NCBI GenBank assembly: GCA_023415605.1
Contig: JAEZKB010000018.1
Span: forward strand, 1-14,824
Length of the DNA: 14,824 nt
Direction: 5' to 3'
Source of the DNA: Pseudomonadota bacterium
GTDB taxonomy: Bacteria; Pseudomonadota; Alphaproteobacteria; Rhizobiales; Devosiaceae
Below, one piece after another: positions 1 through 5,337 of the stretch (positions are counted from its first letter, which is position 1; each line of letters opens with the position of its first letter). The notes under the pieces are model-generated. The model did no database searches and was not told the origin of the DNA. It was given only the letters and a program-made list of their open reading frames with translations. Position numbers and translations under genes: made by a program.

Positions 1-92
1 CAGAACGGCCCTCCCGGATGCACCAGCAGCACCTCCGGTTCGCCCACGCGTGGAGTGCGGAAGAGTAGGATTCCAGCGCTGGCTCTCGGCAA
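1..92 (-). CDS. NUDIX-type hydrolase, N-terminal fragment (gene runs off the left edge)
   Basis: Only the first 30 codons or so are present. Read on the minus strand they give a segment with ASAGILLFR followed by EVLLVHPGGPFW. That strand-and-turn pattern is typical of the first strands of NUDIX hydrolases of about 150 residues, which cleave nucleoside diphosphates linked to another moiety. The NUDIX box itself lies outside the window, so the family call rests on this short stretch. I chose a TTG start at 92-90 because no ATG or GTG is available nearby and a GGAG lies six bases upstream. The start is 17 bases after the stop of the universal stress protein gene on the same strand, so the two are probably co-transcribed and may share the FNR/FixK-like control proposed there. 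The substrate cannot be inferred. Confidence 0.65.
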   Translation of the reverse strand, partial: MPRASAGILLFRTPRVGEPEVLLVHPGGPF

Positions 93-109
93 GAAGGGCT
101 CCGTGAGAC

Positions 110-631
110 TTAGGAGACCACCATGACTGTTCTGTTGGTCAGATGCAGCACCTTCTGCGTGATACTTCCCAGCAAAAACTCGACGACCGGGTTCAGTCCT
201 CTGCGGCCCATAACCACGAGATCAGCATCGAGACTGTCAGCCACGCGCACTATTTCGTTCGCGGTGTGTCCTGAGCTGCTTATGCGTCTGAGCGCAGTAA
301 CGCCTGCTGCCTTTGCTATCTGTTCCGCTGCATCGAGAGTCCGCTCGGAAATGAGTTGATCCATCGCGTATGAATGGGTGTCCCGCAATCGCATGAATTC
401 CAAGGCAGCGGTTCCTCCGGGTGCGACTGCCGTTGGGAGTGACGGCTCGAGGTTGGCGGGGCGCTCCGCCAGCTCTACTTCCGCAAATTCCCGGTAGGCA
501 TTTGCCCCCTCAAGGCCCACCACGTTCAGTGCGACGAGATCGGCGCCACACGTAACTGCCAGTGCCGCGGCCTCTGCAACGGCGTGCTGTGATGACCTGG
601 ATCCGTCTGTCGCAACGAGTATCGTCCTCAT
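110..631 (-). CDS. Universal stress protein (UspA family)
   Basis: A 173-residue cytoplasmic protein with one Usp domain. It begins MRTILVATDGS, the first strand and loop of the fold. It ends with the nucleotide-binding signature G-x2-G-x9-G-S (G142, G145, G155, S156), followed by a hydrophobic strand TVMVVS. The intact signature indicates the ATP-binding subtype. The region between about residues 45 and 95 is a longer linker than in minimal Usp proteins. The open frame extends 66 codons further upstream, but I chose ATG 631 because GGAGGGG lies just before it and the Usp fold starts exactly there. The NUDIX gene follows 17 bases downstream. A TTGA-N6-TCAA dyad at 684-697 fits low-oxygen control by an FNR/FixK-type regulator, as known for several bacterial usp genes. 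That link is inferred. Confidence 0.93.
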   Translation of the reverse strand: MRTILVATDGSRSSQHAVAEAAALAVTCGADLVALNVVGLEGANAYREFAEVELAERPANLEPSLPTAVAPGGTAALEFMRLRDTHSYAMDQLISERTLDAAEQIAKAAGVTALRRISSSGHTANEIVRVADSLDADLVVMGRRGLNPVVEFLLGSITQKVLHLTNRTVMVVS

Positions 632-683
632 GGCCCCTCCTGGCGCTTTTCCAACGAGTAGGGGCGGCGATGCGGGGGAGGCA

Positions 684-697
684 TTGAGCGAGATCAA
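684..697 (-). promoter_or_regulatory. FNR/FixK-type binding site upstream of usp
   Basis: The 14 bases TTGAGCGAGATCAA match the TTGA-N6-TCAA core of FNR/FixK/FnrN boxes (consensus TTGAT-N4-ATCAA), with one half-site departing at its fifth base. The centre is about 60 bases upstream of the usp start codon. If the site acts as a class II activator site centred at -41.5, the -10 element would begin near 660. A weak TACTCG sits there on the minus strand, and transcription would start near 649, leaving a short leader. No FNR-family gene is in the window. Confidence 0.55.
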
Positions 698-700
698 TAA

Positions 701-714
701 GGGACCACGGTCCC
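701..714. repeat. 14-bp inverted repeat beside the FNR-like box
   Basis: GGGACC-AC-GGTCCC is a perfect dyad with 6-base arms, lying 3 bases from the TTGA-N6-TCAA site on the side away from usp. Its place upstream of an activator site suggests a possible second operator. It may also be chance, since 6-base arms are not rare in GC-rich DNA. No known regulator can be assigned. Confidence 0.4.
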
Positions 715-956
715 TCAGCCGATCTGCATTGATCTGCTTACTCGATCGAGCGGCCTCTTCTTCAGTTGATCCCGCAAGCCGGCGTTTTGATCGGGAAGGC
801 CCGTTATGAGGCTGGGCCGAAAAACCCAATGATTTCTGCGTCTACTTGGGAAGTCGGTTATCGTTCGACAGTCCGCAACCCTTTGCGTTTCGCAACGTTT
901 GGCAGCCACTTCCGTCGTGATGCACGGCAGGGTTTGGGACGAGGACGAGCGAACTG

Positions 957-1301
957 ATGCAGGAAAAGCCCCAGCCGAAAGGCCCCAGTGACGCGACGAT
1001 TGCGCGGCGCGATGCTAAGATTTTGCTGGCACCATTTGTCGCTAACCTCTCGTCCTGGCATCAACAGGCGGCGCGGCTGATGCTCGAGGTGGATCGTGCC
1101 GCACTTAAAGGCGATGGCCCGCTACCCAGCGCGGCGCTGCAGGAGCTGATCGGCACCATCGAACAGCACCGCGCCGAATTCGCCAACCGCACCGCGTCAC
1201 TGAGCTCGAGCCGCGTGGTGGATGTGGAGCGCTCGTTCAGCCGGCTCCTCAGCGACCTGCAACAAGCCGAGGCGCGCTGCAGCGGCGCCCTTACTCGATG
1301 A
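957..1301 (+). CDS. Small helical protein of unknown function
   Basis: A 114-residue protein that I do not recognise. It starts at ATG 957 with a weak GAGGA 11 bases upstream. There is no signal peptide or membrane segment. The sequence is rich in Ala, Leu, Gln, Glu and Arg, with heptad-like spacing from about residue 30 to the end (for example ELIGTIEQHRAEF and FSRLLSDLQQAEAR), so a helical bundle or coiled coil is likely. There is one tryptophan (WHQQAARLML) and one cysteine near the C-terminus. Codon use favours G or C in the third position, like the neighbouring genes, which supports a real gene. It converges with the membrane-protein gene on the other strand and overlaps its 3' end by 11 bases. 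Confidence 0.55.
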   Translation: MQEKPQPKGPSDATIARRDAKILLAPFVANLSSWHQQAARLMLEVDRAALKGDGPLPSAALQELIGTIEQHRAEFANRTASLSSSRVVDVERSFSRLLSDLQQAEARCSGALTR

Positions 1302-1497
1302 TGGCTAGGATGCCGACGGTCGCGGCGGCGGCAAGCAGCCAACGGAACAGCCGGAACAGCTGCTGATAGGGCCGCTGAATGAACAGCAGCCGGAACGAAC
1401 CGGTGATGTCGGCGACAAAAGCGGACGAATAGGTCAGCGCCAACAGCGTCACGCCGAACACGACGACGCCAATCGCGATCTCGAAAGCCAGCAGCAC
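1291..1497 (-). CDS. Small two-helix membrane protein of unknown function
   Basis: A protein of about 68 residues with two predicted transmembrane helices: one at the N-terminus (LLAFEIAIGVVVFGVTLLAL) and one at the C-terminus (WLLAAAATVGILAII). The short segment between them contains RLLFIQRPYQQLFRLFR and is probably cytoplasmic and basic. The frame extends to a TTG at 1551, but I chose GTG 1497 because GGAGG lies nine bases before it and the first helix begins there. Codon use matches the neighbouring genes. It is divergent from the ydcF-like gene (start 1599) and converges with the gene ending at 1301. I do not recognise a family. It is presumably an inner-membrane protein. Confidence 0.6.
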   Translation of the reverse strand: MLLAFEIAIGVVVFGVTLLALTYSSAFVADITGSFRLLFIQRPYQQLFRLFRWLLAAAATVGILAIIE

Positions 1498-1598
1498 GCC
1501 CAAATCCCTCCAACCACATTCCGACTTACCCAAGGGCTGCAATCGTGGCAATCAACCGGTGAAGATATGCTTTACGCGCTTTGCCGGATTGACCGCCG

Positions 1599-2390
1599 AT
1601 GTTCTTTACACTTTCCAAAATCCTTTGGTTTCTGGCGCAGCCGACGACACTGGTCTTTGTCCTTCTCCTCCTCGCACTGCTGCTCAATTTCAGGCGCAAG
1701 CGGGTGTTGCAGGGACTTTGCTTAGGGCTTGCGGTACTGATACTGGGGTTCAGCGCCTATACGAGCCTGGGGTATGTCGCCATGGTGCCGCTCGAACAGC
1801 GCTTCGAGCGCCCTGCCCCGCCGGCTTCCGTCACCGGCATCATCGTCCTCGGTGGCGGCATGGACACCGAGATCAATGCGATACGGCTCGGTTACGAATT
1901 GAACCGTTCCGGCGACCGCTTCGTCGAAGCGCTGCGGCTGGCGCGGCTCTATCCGGAGGCGAAGATTCTCATCTCGGGGGGCTCCGGCGCGCTGTTCCCC
2001 GAAGGCGACACCGAGGCGGCAGCGGGCCCGCGCTTCTTCCGTGAACTGGGTGTCGATCCGTCGCGCATCATCGAAGAAGACGGCTCGCGCAACACAGACG
2101 AGAACGTGCGGTTGACCAAAGAGCTGGTGAAGCCGCGGCCGGGCGACACTTGGCTCCTCGTGACATCCGCCTACCACATGCCGCGCTCGGTCGGGATTTT
2201 CCGTAAGGCGGAGTTCCCGGTCGTGCCTTGGCCGACGGACTACTTCACGTCGGGAAAGGATACTTTCGGACTACGCCTCGACCAACCGGCCGAGGGTGTC
2301 TCCGTAACCACCCGTGCGATGCGTGAGTGGATAGGGCTCCTCGCCTATTGGGTCAGCGGCAAAACCAGCGATTTCTTCCCGGCGCCCTAG
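1599..2390 (+). CDS. YdcF/ElyC-like DUF218 membrane protein
   Basis: A 263-residue inner-membrane protein. Two hydrophobic helices lie near the N-terminus (about residues 12-30 and 37-57), followed by a DUF218 (YdcF/SanA/ElyC) domain from about residue 78. Family signatures are visible: IIVLGGG at 81-87, ILISGGSG at 123-130, SRNTDEN at 163-169 and TSAYHMPRS at 189-197, a conserved order in this superfamily. E. coli ElyC has this architecture and is linked to cell-envelope biogenesis through the lipid carrier used for peptidoglycan. The biochemical activity of most members is unknown, so I give no symbol. The start ATG 1599 puts the first helix at the N-terminus, though its ribosome binding site is weak. 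The stop overlaps the stop of the convergent arsR-type gene through a shared CTAG. Confidence 0.9.
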   Translation: MFFTLSKILWFLAQPTTLVFVLLLLALLLNFRRKRVLQGLCLGLAVLILGFSAYTSLGYVAMVPLEQRFERPAPPASVTGIIVLGGGMDTEINAIRLGYELNRSGDRFVEALRLARLYPEAKILISGGSGALFPEGDTEAAAGPRFFRELGVDPSRIIEEDGSRNTDENVRLTKELVKPRPGDTWLLVTSAYHMPRSVGIFRKAEFPVVPWPTDYFTSGKDTFGLRLDQPAEGVSVTTRAMREWIGLLAYWVSGKTSDFFPAP

Positions 2391-2821
2391 AACAGGTCGA
2401 GCTGCATCTGCGGCGGCGGGCTCTTGGCAACGACCGGCGCCTTGGGTGCGGGTACCGGATCGGCGGATGCCGGTTTCGGTTGCTTGGTCTTCTTCACCGG
2501 AGCAGGCGCCGCCTCGATGGCCCGAGCGGACGCGATCACCGGCTCGGCCCGCACAGATGGCTTCGGCCCCAGCTTTTCGAGCCAGGTGCTCATCGGTTTG
2601 AGCTTGCCGCGCTGCAGTGAATAAATGTTCTCGCGGCCCTGCTTTTCTTCCTTCACCAGACGGGCGTCCTTGAGCACGCGCAGATGGCGCGAAATGGCCG
2701 GCCGACTGATGTCGAAGGCAGCAGTGAGTTCGTGCACCGGCATCGGCCGCTCATGCAGCATTTCGATGACCCTGCAGCGGGTGGGATCGGCAAGGGCGGA
2801 GAACTGATCGACCGGCGTCAT
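2387..2821 (-). CDS. ArsR-family transcriptional regulator with a disordered tail ending in QLDLF
   Basis: A 144-residue protein. Residues 1-83 form an ArsR-type winged helix-turn-helix: FSALADPTRCRVIEML in the first helices, VHELTAAFDISRPAISRHLRVLKDARLV as the DNA-binding unit, and GRENIYSL as the wing. No metal-binding cysteine pair is visible in the recognition region; the only Cys is C16. It is therefore probably not a metal sensor of the ArsR/SmtB type. Residues 84-144 are rich in Pro, Ala and Lys and look disordered. They end exactly in QLDLF (140-144), which fits the bacterial sliding-clamp-binding pentapeptide QL[S/D]LF. The ATG at 2821 is the only start that keeps the whole domain; a TAA lies in frame 24 bases upstream. 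No Shine-Dalgarno is visible, because the bases before it belong to a terminator-like hairpin (2828-2861). The target is unknown. Confidence 0.88.
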   Translation of the reverse strand: MTPVDQFSALADPTRCRVIEMLHERPMPVHELTAAFDISRPAISRHLRVLKDARLVKEEKQGRENIYSLQRGKLKPMSTWLEKLGPKPSVRAEPVIASARAIEAAPAPVKKTKQPKPASADPVPAPKAPVVAKSPPPQMQLDLF

Positions 2822-2823
2822 TG

Positions 2824-2861
2824 AAAAAGTAGTCCCGTAGCGAACGCGTTACGGGACTACT
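2824..2861 (-). terminator. Rho-independent terminator of the luxR-type gene, abutting the arsR start
   Basis: Perfect 12-base arms, AGTAGTCCCGTA at 2828-2839 and TACGGGACTACT at 2850-2861, are separated by 10 bases. Read on the minus strand, the stem is followed by a run of T (2828-2824). It lies about 25 bases after the luxR-type stop codon at 2886, the classic terminator position. The T run ends two bases before the arsR ATG at 2821, so the hairpin also covers the place where the arsR ribosome binding site should be. It may act as terminator, attenuator or operator. Confidence 0.85.
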
Positions 2862-2885
2862 GGTGACGATCGTGTTGCGAGTCGC

Positions 2886-3662
2886 CTAGAGCGAAAGCTG
2901 CCGGCTGCGCAGGGCTTCCACAACCGTATGGGTACGGTTGGCGGTATTGAGTTTCCGCGCCGCGTTGAGCAGGTGGTATTCCACCGTGCGGACGGAGATG
3001 GCGAGGATCTCCGCGGTAGCGTCCGCCGTCTTGCCGGCGGCGGTCCAGCGCAGCACTTCGCGCTCGCGCGCCGTGAGGCGCGCCACCGCCTTGCCGGAGC
3101 CGGATGCCCGCAGATGATGGAGCTGCGCATGGGCGGCGAAGCTCACCGCCTGCAGGGCGAGCCTGTCCTTGTCCTCGAGCGGCACCTGGCCGCCGAGGAA
3201 CGACACCAGCCCACGCCCGCCTTCGGGCAGGCGCACCGGCACGCAGTAGCCATCGGTGAGGCCGACGCGCGCGGCATCCTCCATCACCTCGTGACCCTCC
3301 GGATTGGCCGACTTGTCATAGGTGACATCGTGCCAGAAGAAGGCCTCGTCGCTCTGCCGCGCACGCCGCGAGATCGGGTTGGTCACGCCATAGTTGAGGG
3401 TGATGAATCGCTGGTCAAAACCTTCGGGCAAGCCATTGAGCAGCAGGTCGACCTGCTCGAGCCCCTCGCGAGTGACATACTGGCTGATGGCGAAGGCGGA
3501 AAAACCGAAGCGCTCTGCGATGTGCCGCATGACATCGCTCAAATCGGCGCTGGATTGGGTGGTCTGTATTCTATTCAGAAGCTCTAGAGCTTCGCCTGTA
3601 GCTGGCACACTCGGTCTCGTCGTTGATAGGATCGGATGATCGGGGTGACGCTGACTCCCCAC
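2886..3662 (-). CDS. LuxR-family regulator with an autoinducer-binding-like domain
   Basis: A cytoplasmic DNA-binding protein of up to 258 residues. Residues 25-185 resemble the autoinducer-binding domain of quorum-sensing LuxR proteins; residues 194-255 are a LuxR-type helix-turn-helix (LTAREREVLRWTAAGKT, then ISVRTVEYHL and ARKLNTANRT). In the ligand domain the expected Tyr-(x)n-Asp-Pro stretch reads Y91-GVT-N95-P96, and W110 follows at the usual spacing. The normally conserved Asp that contacts the acyl-homoserine lactone amide is thus Asn here, by my own alignment. No luxI-type synthase is in the window, so this is likely a solo LuxR. The GTG at 3662 is used because the frame is open there; a second GTG at residue 19 is a possible start. 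A terminator hairpin follows. An AT-rich dyad at 3745-3770 may be its binding site. Confidence 0.87.
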   Translation of the reverse strand: MGSQRHPDHPILSTTRPSVPATGEALELLNRIQTTQSSADLSDVMRHIAERFGFSAFAISQYVTREGLEQVDLLLNGLPEGFDQRFITLNYGVTNPISRRARQSDEAFFWHDVTYDKSANPEGHEVMEDAARVGLTDGYCVPVRLPEGGRGLVSFLGGQVPLEDKDRLALQAVSFAAHAQLHHLRASGSGKAVARLTAREREVLRWTAAGKTADATAEILAISVRTVEYHLLNAARKLNTANRTHTVVEALRSRQLSL

Positions 3663-3744
3663 CTAGCAGAGGCCTATCTGCTTTTGAACATGCATTCGGA
3701 TGGAGTCCCAATCGCAGATTGATCTGTGCGGCTCCGGTCGCCGG

Positions 3745-3770
3745 CAAAAAACAACATTTGTTAGTTTTTG
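3745..3770. promoter_or_regulatory. AT-rich dyad between the DUF192 and luxR-type genes
   Basis: CAAAAAACAACA at 3745-3756 and TGTTAGTTTTTG at 3759-3770 form an inverted repeat with two mismatches around a TT centre. The core AACA-TT-TGTT is perfect. It is the most AT-rich patch in the window and lies about 85-110 bases upstream of the luxR-type start. It could be a lux-box-like operator. On the minus strand it could instead be a weak terminator for the DUF192 gene, because its second half gives a run of six T. Confidence 0.4.
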
Positions 3771-3791
3771 GGGTTCGAGTGGCCGAACGGC

Positions 3792-4262
3792 CTATTTCAT
3801 CCGGGGATGATCGATCTTATCCCCTGGCTTAAGCCCAATTTCGACCGAGCGACCACCTGGAATCTCAAGGACGAACTGCACCGGCACCCGCGATGGAATC
3901 GATGTCGTGTCGTGCGGGATGGCGTTGACATGGATTGTCTTCACCACCCCGTCGGCGCCGATGAAGATCATGTCCAGGGGAATGAAGGTGTTCTGCATCC
4001 AGAACGCCGTCTCCTGCTCCTGTTTGAAGTCGAACAGCATGCCGGCATCCTTGGCCAGCGACTGCCGGAACATCAGCCCCTTGGCCCGCGTCGCTGGTGT
4101 ATCGACCACCTCGACGGAGAAGCCGTAATCGCCGGTCGCCGTATGCGCTACCAGCCTGTCGTCGCTGCTGCACGCCGCCAAGGGCAGCATGCCGACGAAC
4201 ACGGCAAGCATGAGTCCCAGCGCACGGATGACGGCGACGGGGCGGCGAATGAACGAAATCAT
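3792..4262 (-). CDS. DUF192 lipoprotein
   Basis: A 156-residue exported protein. A basic N-terminus (RRPVAVIR) and a hydrophobic stretch end in a lipobox, LAAC, with C31 as the acylated residue. A DUF192 domain follows: VEVVDTPATRAKGLMFRQSL (51-69), GMLFDF (74-79), FWMQNTFIPLDMIFIGADG (88-105) and LKPGDKI near the C-terminus. These are the standard conserved blocks of this small family, whose function is not established. The mature protein should be anchored to a membrane facing the periplasm. ATG 4262 gives the full signal sequence; only a weak GGA lies upstream. The gene is flanked on the same strand by the cold-shock gene, whose terminator isolates it, and by the luxR-type gene 130 bases downstream. 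Confidence 0.93.
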   Translation of the reverse strand: MISFIRRPVAVIRALGLMLAVFVGMLPLAACSSDDRLVAHTATGDYGFSVEVVDTPATRAKGLMFRQSLAKDAGMLFDFKQEQETAFWMQNTFIPLDMIFIGADGVVKTIHVNAIPHDTTSIPSRVPVQFVLEIPGGRSVEIGLKPGDKIDHPRMK

Positions 4263-4483
4263 GTTGATGTCCGAAGGTATGGGCGACGCGGCAGGTGACC
4301 TGACAATTGCGGCGCGGGATAGTCAATCGTTTGCATGGCGCGCACGAGCCCCGCTCCGATGGCGCGAACGCTTCAACTGCCGATGCGTTCGCACGGACAG
4401 TGTGCGGTTCCTATGGCGGTGATGCGGCGTAGTCCGGGCATTCCTCGGGGAAGACGGCGGTGTGCGGTTGACGGGTCAACCTT
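4263..4483. other. Intergenic region upstream of the DUF192 gene
   Basis: About 220 bases without a convincing gene. Small plus-strand frames here have no recognisable product. It holds an 8-base inverted repeat, GCGAACGC at 4364-4371 and GCGTTCGC at 4385-4392. It also holds a 10-base direct repeat GTGTGCGGTT at 4400-4409 and 4460-4469, spaced 60 bases apart. The DUF192 promoter must lie in this region, but I cannot place it with confidence. Confidence 0.5.
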
Positions 4484-4485
4484 GC

Positions 4486-4516
4486 AGCAAAACAAAACCC
4501 CGCCTCACAGCGGGGT
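4486..4516 (-). terminator. Rho-independent terminator of the double cold-shock gene
   Basis: CCCCGC (4498-4503) and GCGGGG (4510-4515) with a 6-base loop, extended by an A-T pair, form a GC-rich stem. On the minus strand it is followed by TTTTGTTTTG. It lies 25 bases after the stop of the cold-shock-domain gene ending at 4541, so it is well placed to end that transcript and separate it from the DUF192 gene. Confidence 0.9.
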
Positions 4517-4540
4517 CTTCCTTTAGCGCCTCACAAGACC

Positions 4541-5125
4541 TTAGTGCGAGCTGGGTGCCTCGCCCCAGCCGTCGGGACGGATCTCGGCGACCATCAGGCC
4601 CTTCGGGCCGTTGCCGTACCGCACCAGCACGTACTGACCCGGCCGCAGTTCGGTGATGCCGAAGCGCCGGAGGGTCTCCATGTGCACGAAAATGTCCGGG
4701 GCGCCCTCACCGGCCGAGAGGAAACCGAAGCCGCGAATGCGGTTGAACCACTTCACTTCGAGCCGCTCGAGCTTCGAAGTCGGTTCAACCGTGACATGGG
4801 TCCGCGGCGCCGGCATCTGCGCCGGGTGACGCGCTGTGGATTCATCCATCGAGAGAATGCGGAAAGCCTGCAGCCCCCCGGGGCGGGCCAGCGCCTCGCA
4901 GACAACGCGCGCCCCTTCATAGGCAGTCTGGTAGCCATCGCGCCTGAGGCAGGTCACATGCAGCAGCACATCGGGCCGGCCATCATCGGGAACGATGAAC
5001 CCGAAACCCTTGGCAACGTCGAACCATTTGATGGATCCGACGACCTCGATCACATCGAGACTGGAGTCGCCGCCTGTATCGGCGCTGACTGCTTCGTCTC
5101 CGTCGGCTGTAAACTTGGCCCCCAT
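4541..5125 (-). CDS. Protein with two cold-shock domains
   Basis: A 194-residue cytoplasmic nucleic-acid-binding protein with two CSD folds. The first spans about residues 27-92 (GSIKWFDVAKGFGFIVPDD, then DVLLHVT); the second about 121-185 (EVKWFNRIRGFGFL, then DIFVHME). Both keep the RNP1 core [KR]GFGF. The second also keeps a good RNP2 (DIFVHM). In the first, RNP2 reads DVLLHV, with Leu replacing the usual aromatic residue, so the two domains may differ in binding. The linker (93-120) is Pro/Thr-rich. Ordinary CspA proteins have about 70 residues and one domain; tandem forms of this size are known in alphaproteobacteria. They bind single-stranded RNA or DNA and may act as RNA chaperones. 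The ATG at 5125 has only a weak AGG upstream. A strong terminator follows. The temperature response, if any, is not visible. Confidence 0.93.
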   Translation of the reverse strand: MGAKFTADGDEAVSADTGGDSSLDVIEVVGSIKWFDVAKGFGFIVPDDGRPDVLLHVTCLRRDGYQTAYEGARVVCEALARPGGLQAFRILSMDESTARHPAQMPAPRTHVTVEPTSKLERLEVKWFNRIRGFGFLSAGEGAPDIFVHMETLRRFGITELRPGQYVLVRYGNGPKGLMVAEIRPDGWGEAPSSH

Positions 5126-5192
5126 AGCCTAAAGCCTTTTCGTACTCTGCCCCCGCCGCTAACGAGGTACGCCACAAGACTGAGGCACATTG

Positions 5193-5206
5193 GCCGATTC
5201 ATCGGC
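5193..5206. repeat. 14-bp inverted repeat between the divergent cold-shock and gloA genes
   Basis: GCCGAT-TC-ATCGGC is a perfect dyad in the 212-base gap between the divergently transcribed cold-shock gene (start 5125) and gloA (start 5338). The position fits an operator serving either gene. The arms are only six bases, so chance is possible. Confidence 0.35.
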
Positions 5207-5337
5207 AAAAGTTAAGGAGTCGTTGCAATTTTGTTGCCGCTTTTGCACGGTGTTGAGGTCACGCTGTTGCATTGCGGCGACAGCATGCTTCGGGCTTCTA
5301 TTCGCCCGCTAAAACCATTCCGTAGAAAGACCCCAAT

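Larger units (their letters stand above)
632..956. other. Intergenic region upstream of usp, no gene seen
   Basis: The 325 bases between the usp start and the next plus-strand gene hold no convincing coding sequence. Short frames here lack ribosome binding sites and family features. The half next to usp carries dyads: TTGA-N6-TCAA at 684-697, GGGACC-AC-GGTCCC at 701-714, and the palindrome CTCGATCGAG at 741-750. There is also a direct repeat of GATCTGC at 721-727 and 731-737. The right part has a small dyad TTGCG-TTT-CGCAA at 883-895 and presumably the promoter of the gene at 957. No sigma-70 promoter stands out by eye. Confidence 0.6.

Noticed and set aside
110..829. A longer usp product starting at 829
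   Set aside because: The extra 66 residues have no fold features, start at a TTG without a good ribosome binding site, and would cover the FNR-like box. ATG 631 has a strong GGAGGGG.
3578..3593. A 16-bp perfect palindrome GAAGCTCTAGAGCTTC inside the luxR-type gene
   Set aside because: It lies in the coding sequence, encodes an ordinary EALEL helix, and one such palindrome in about 15 kb is not far from chance expectation.
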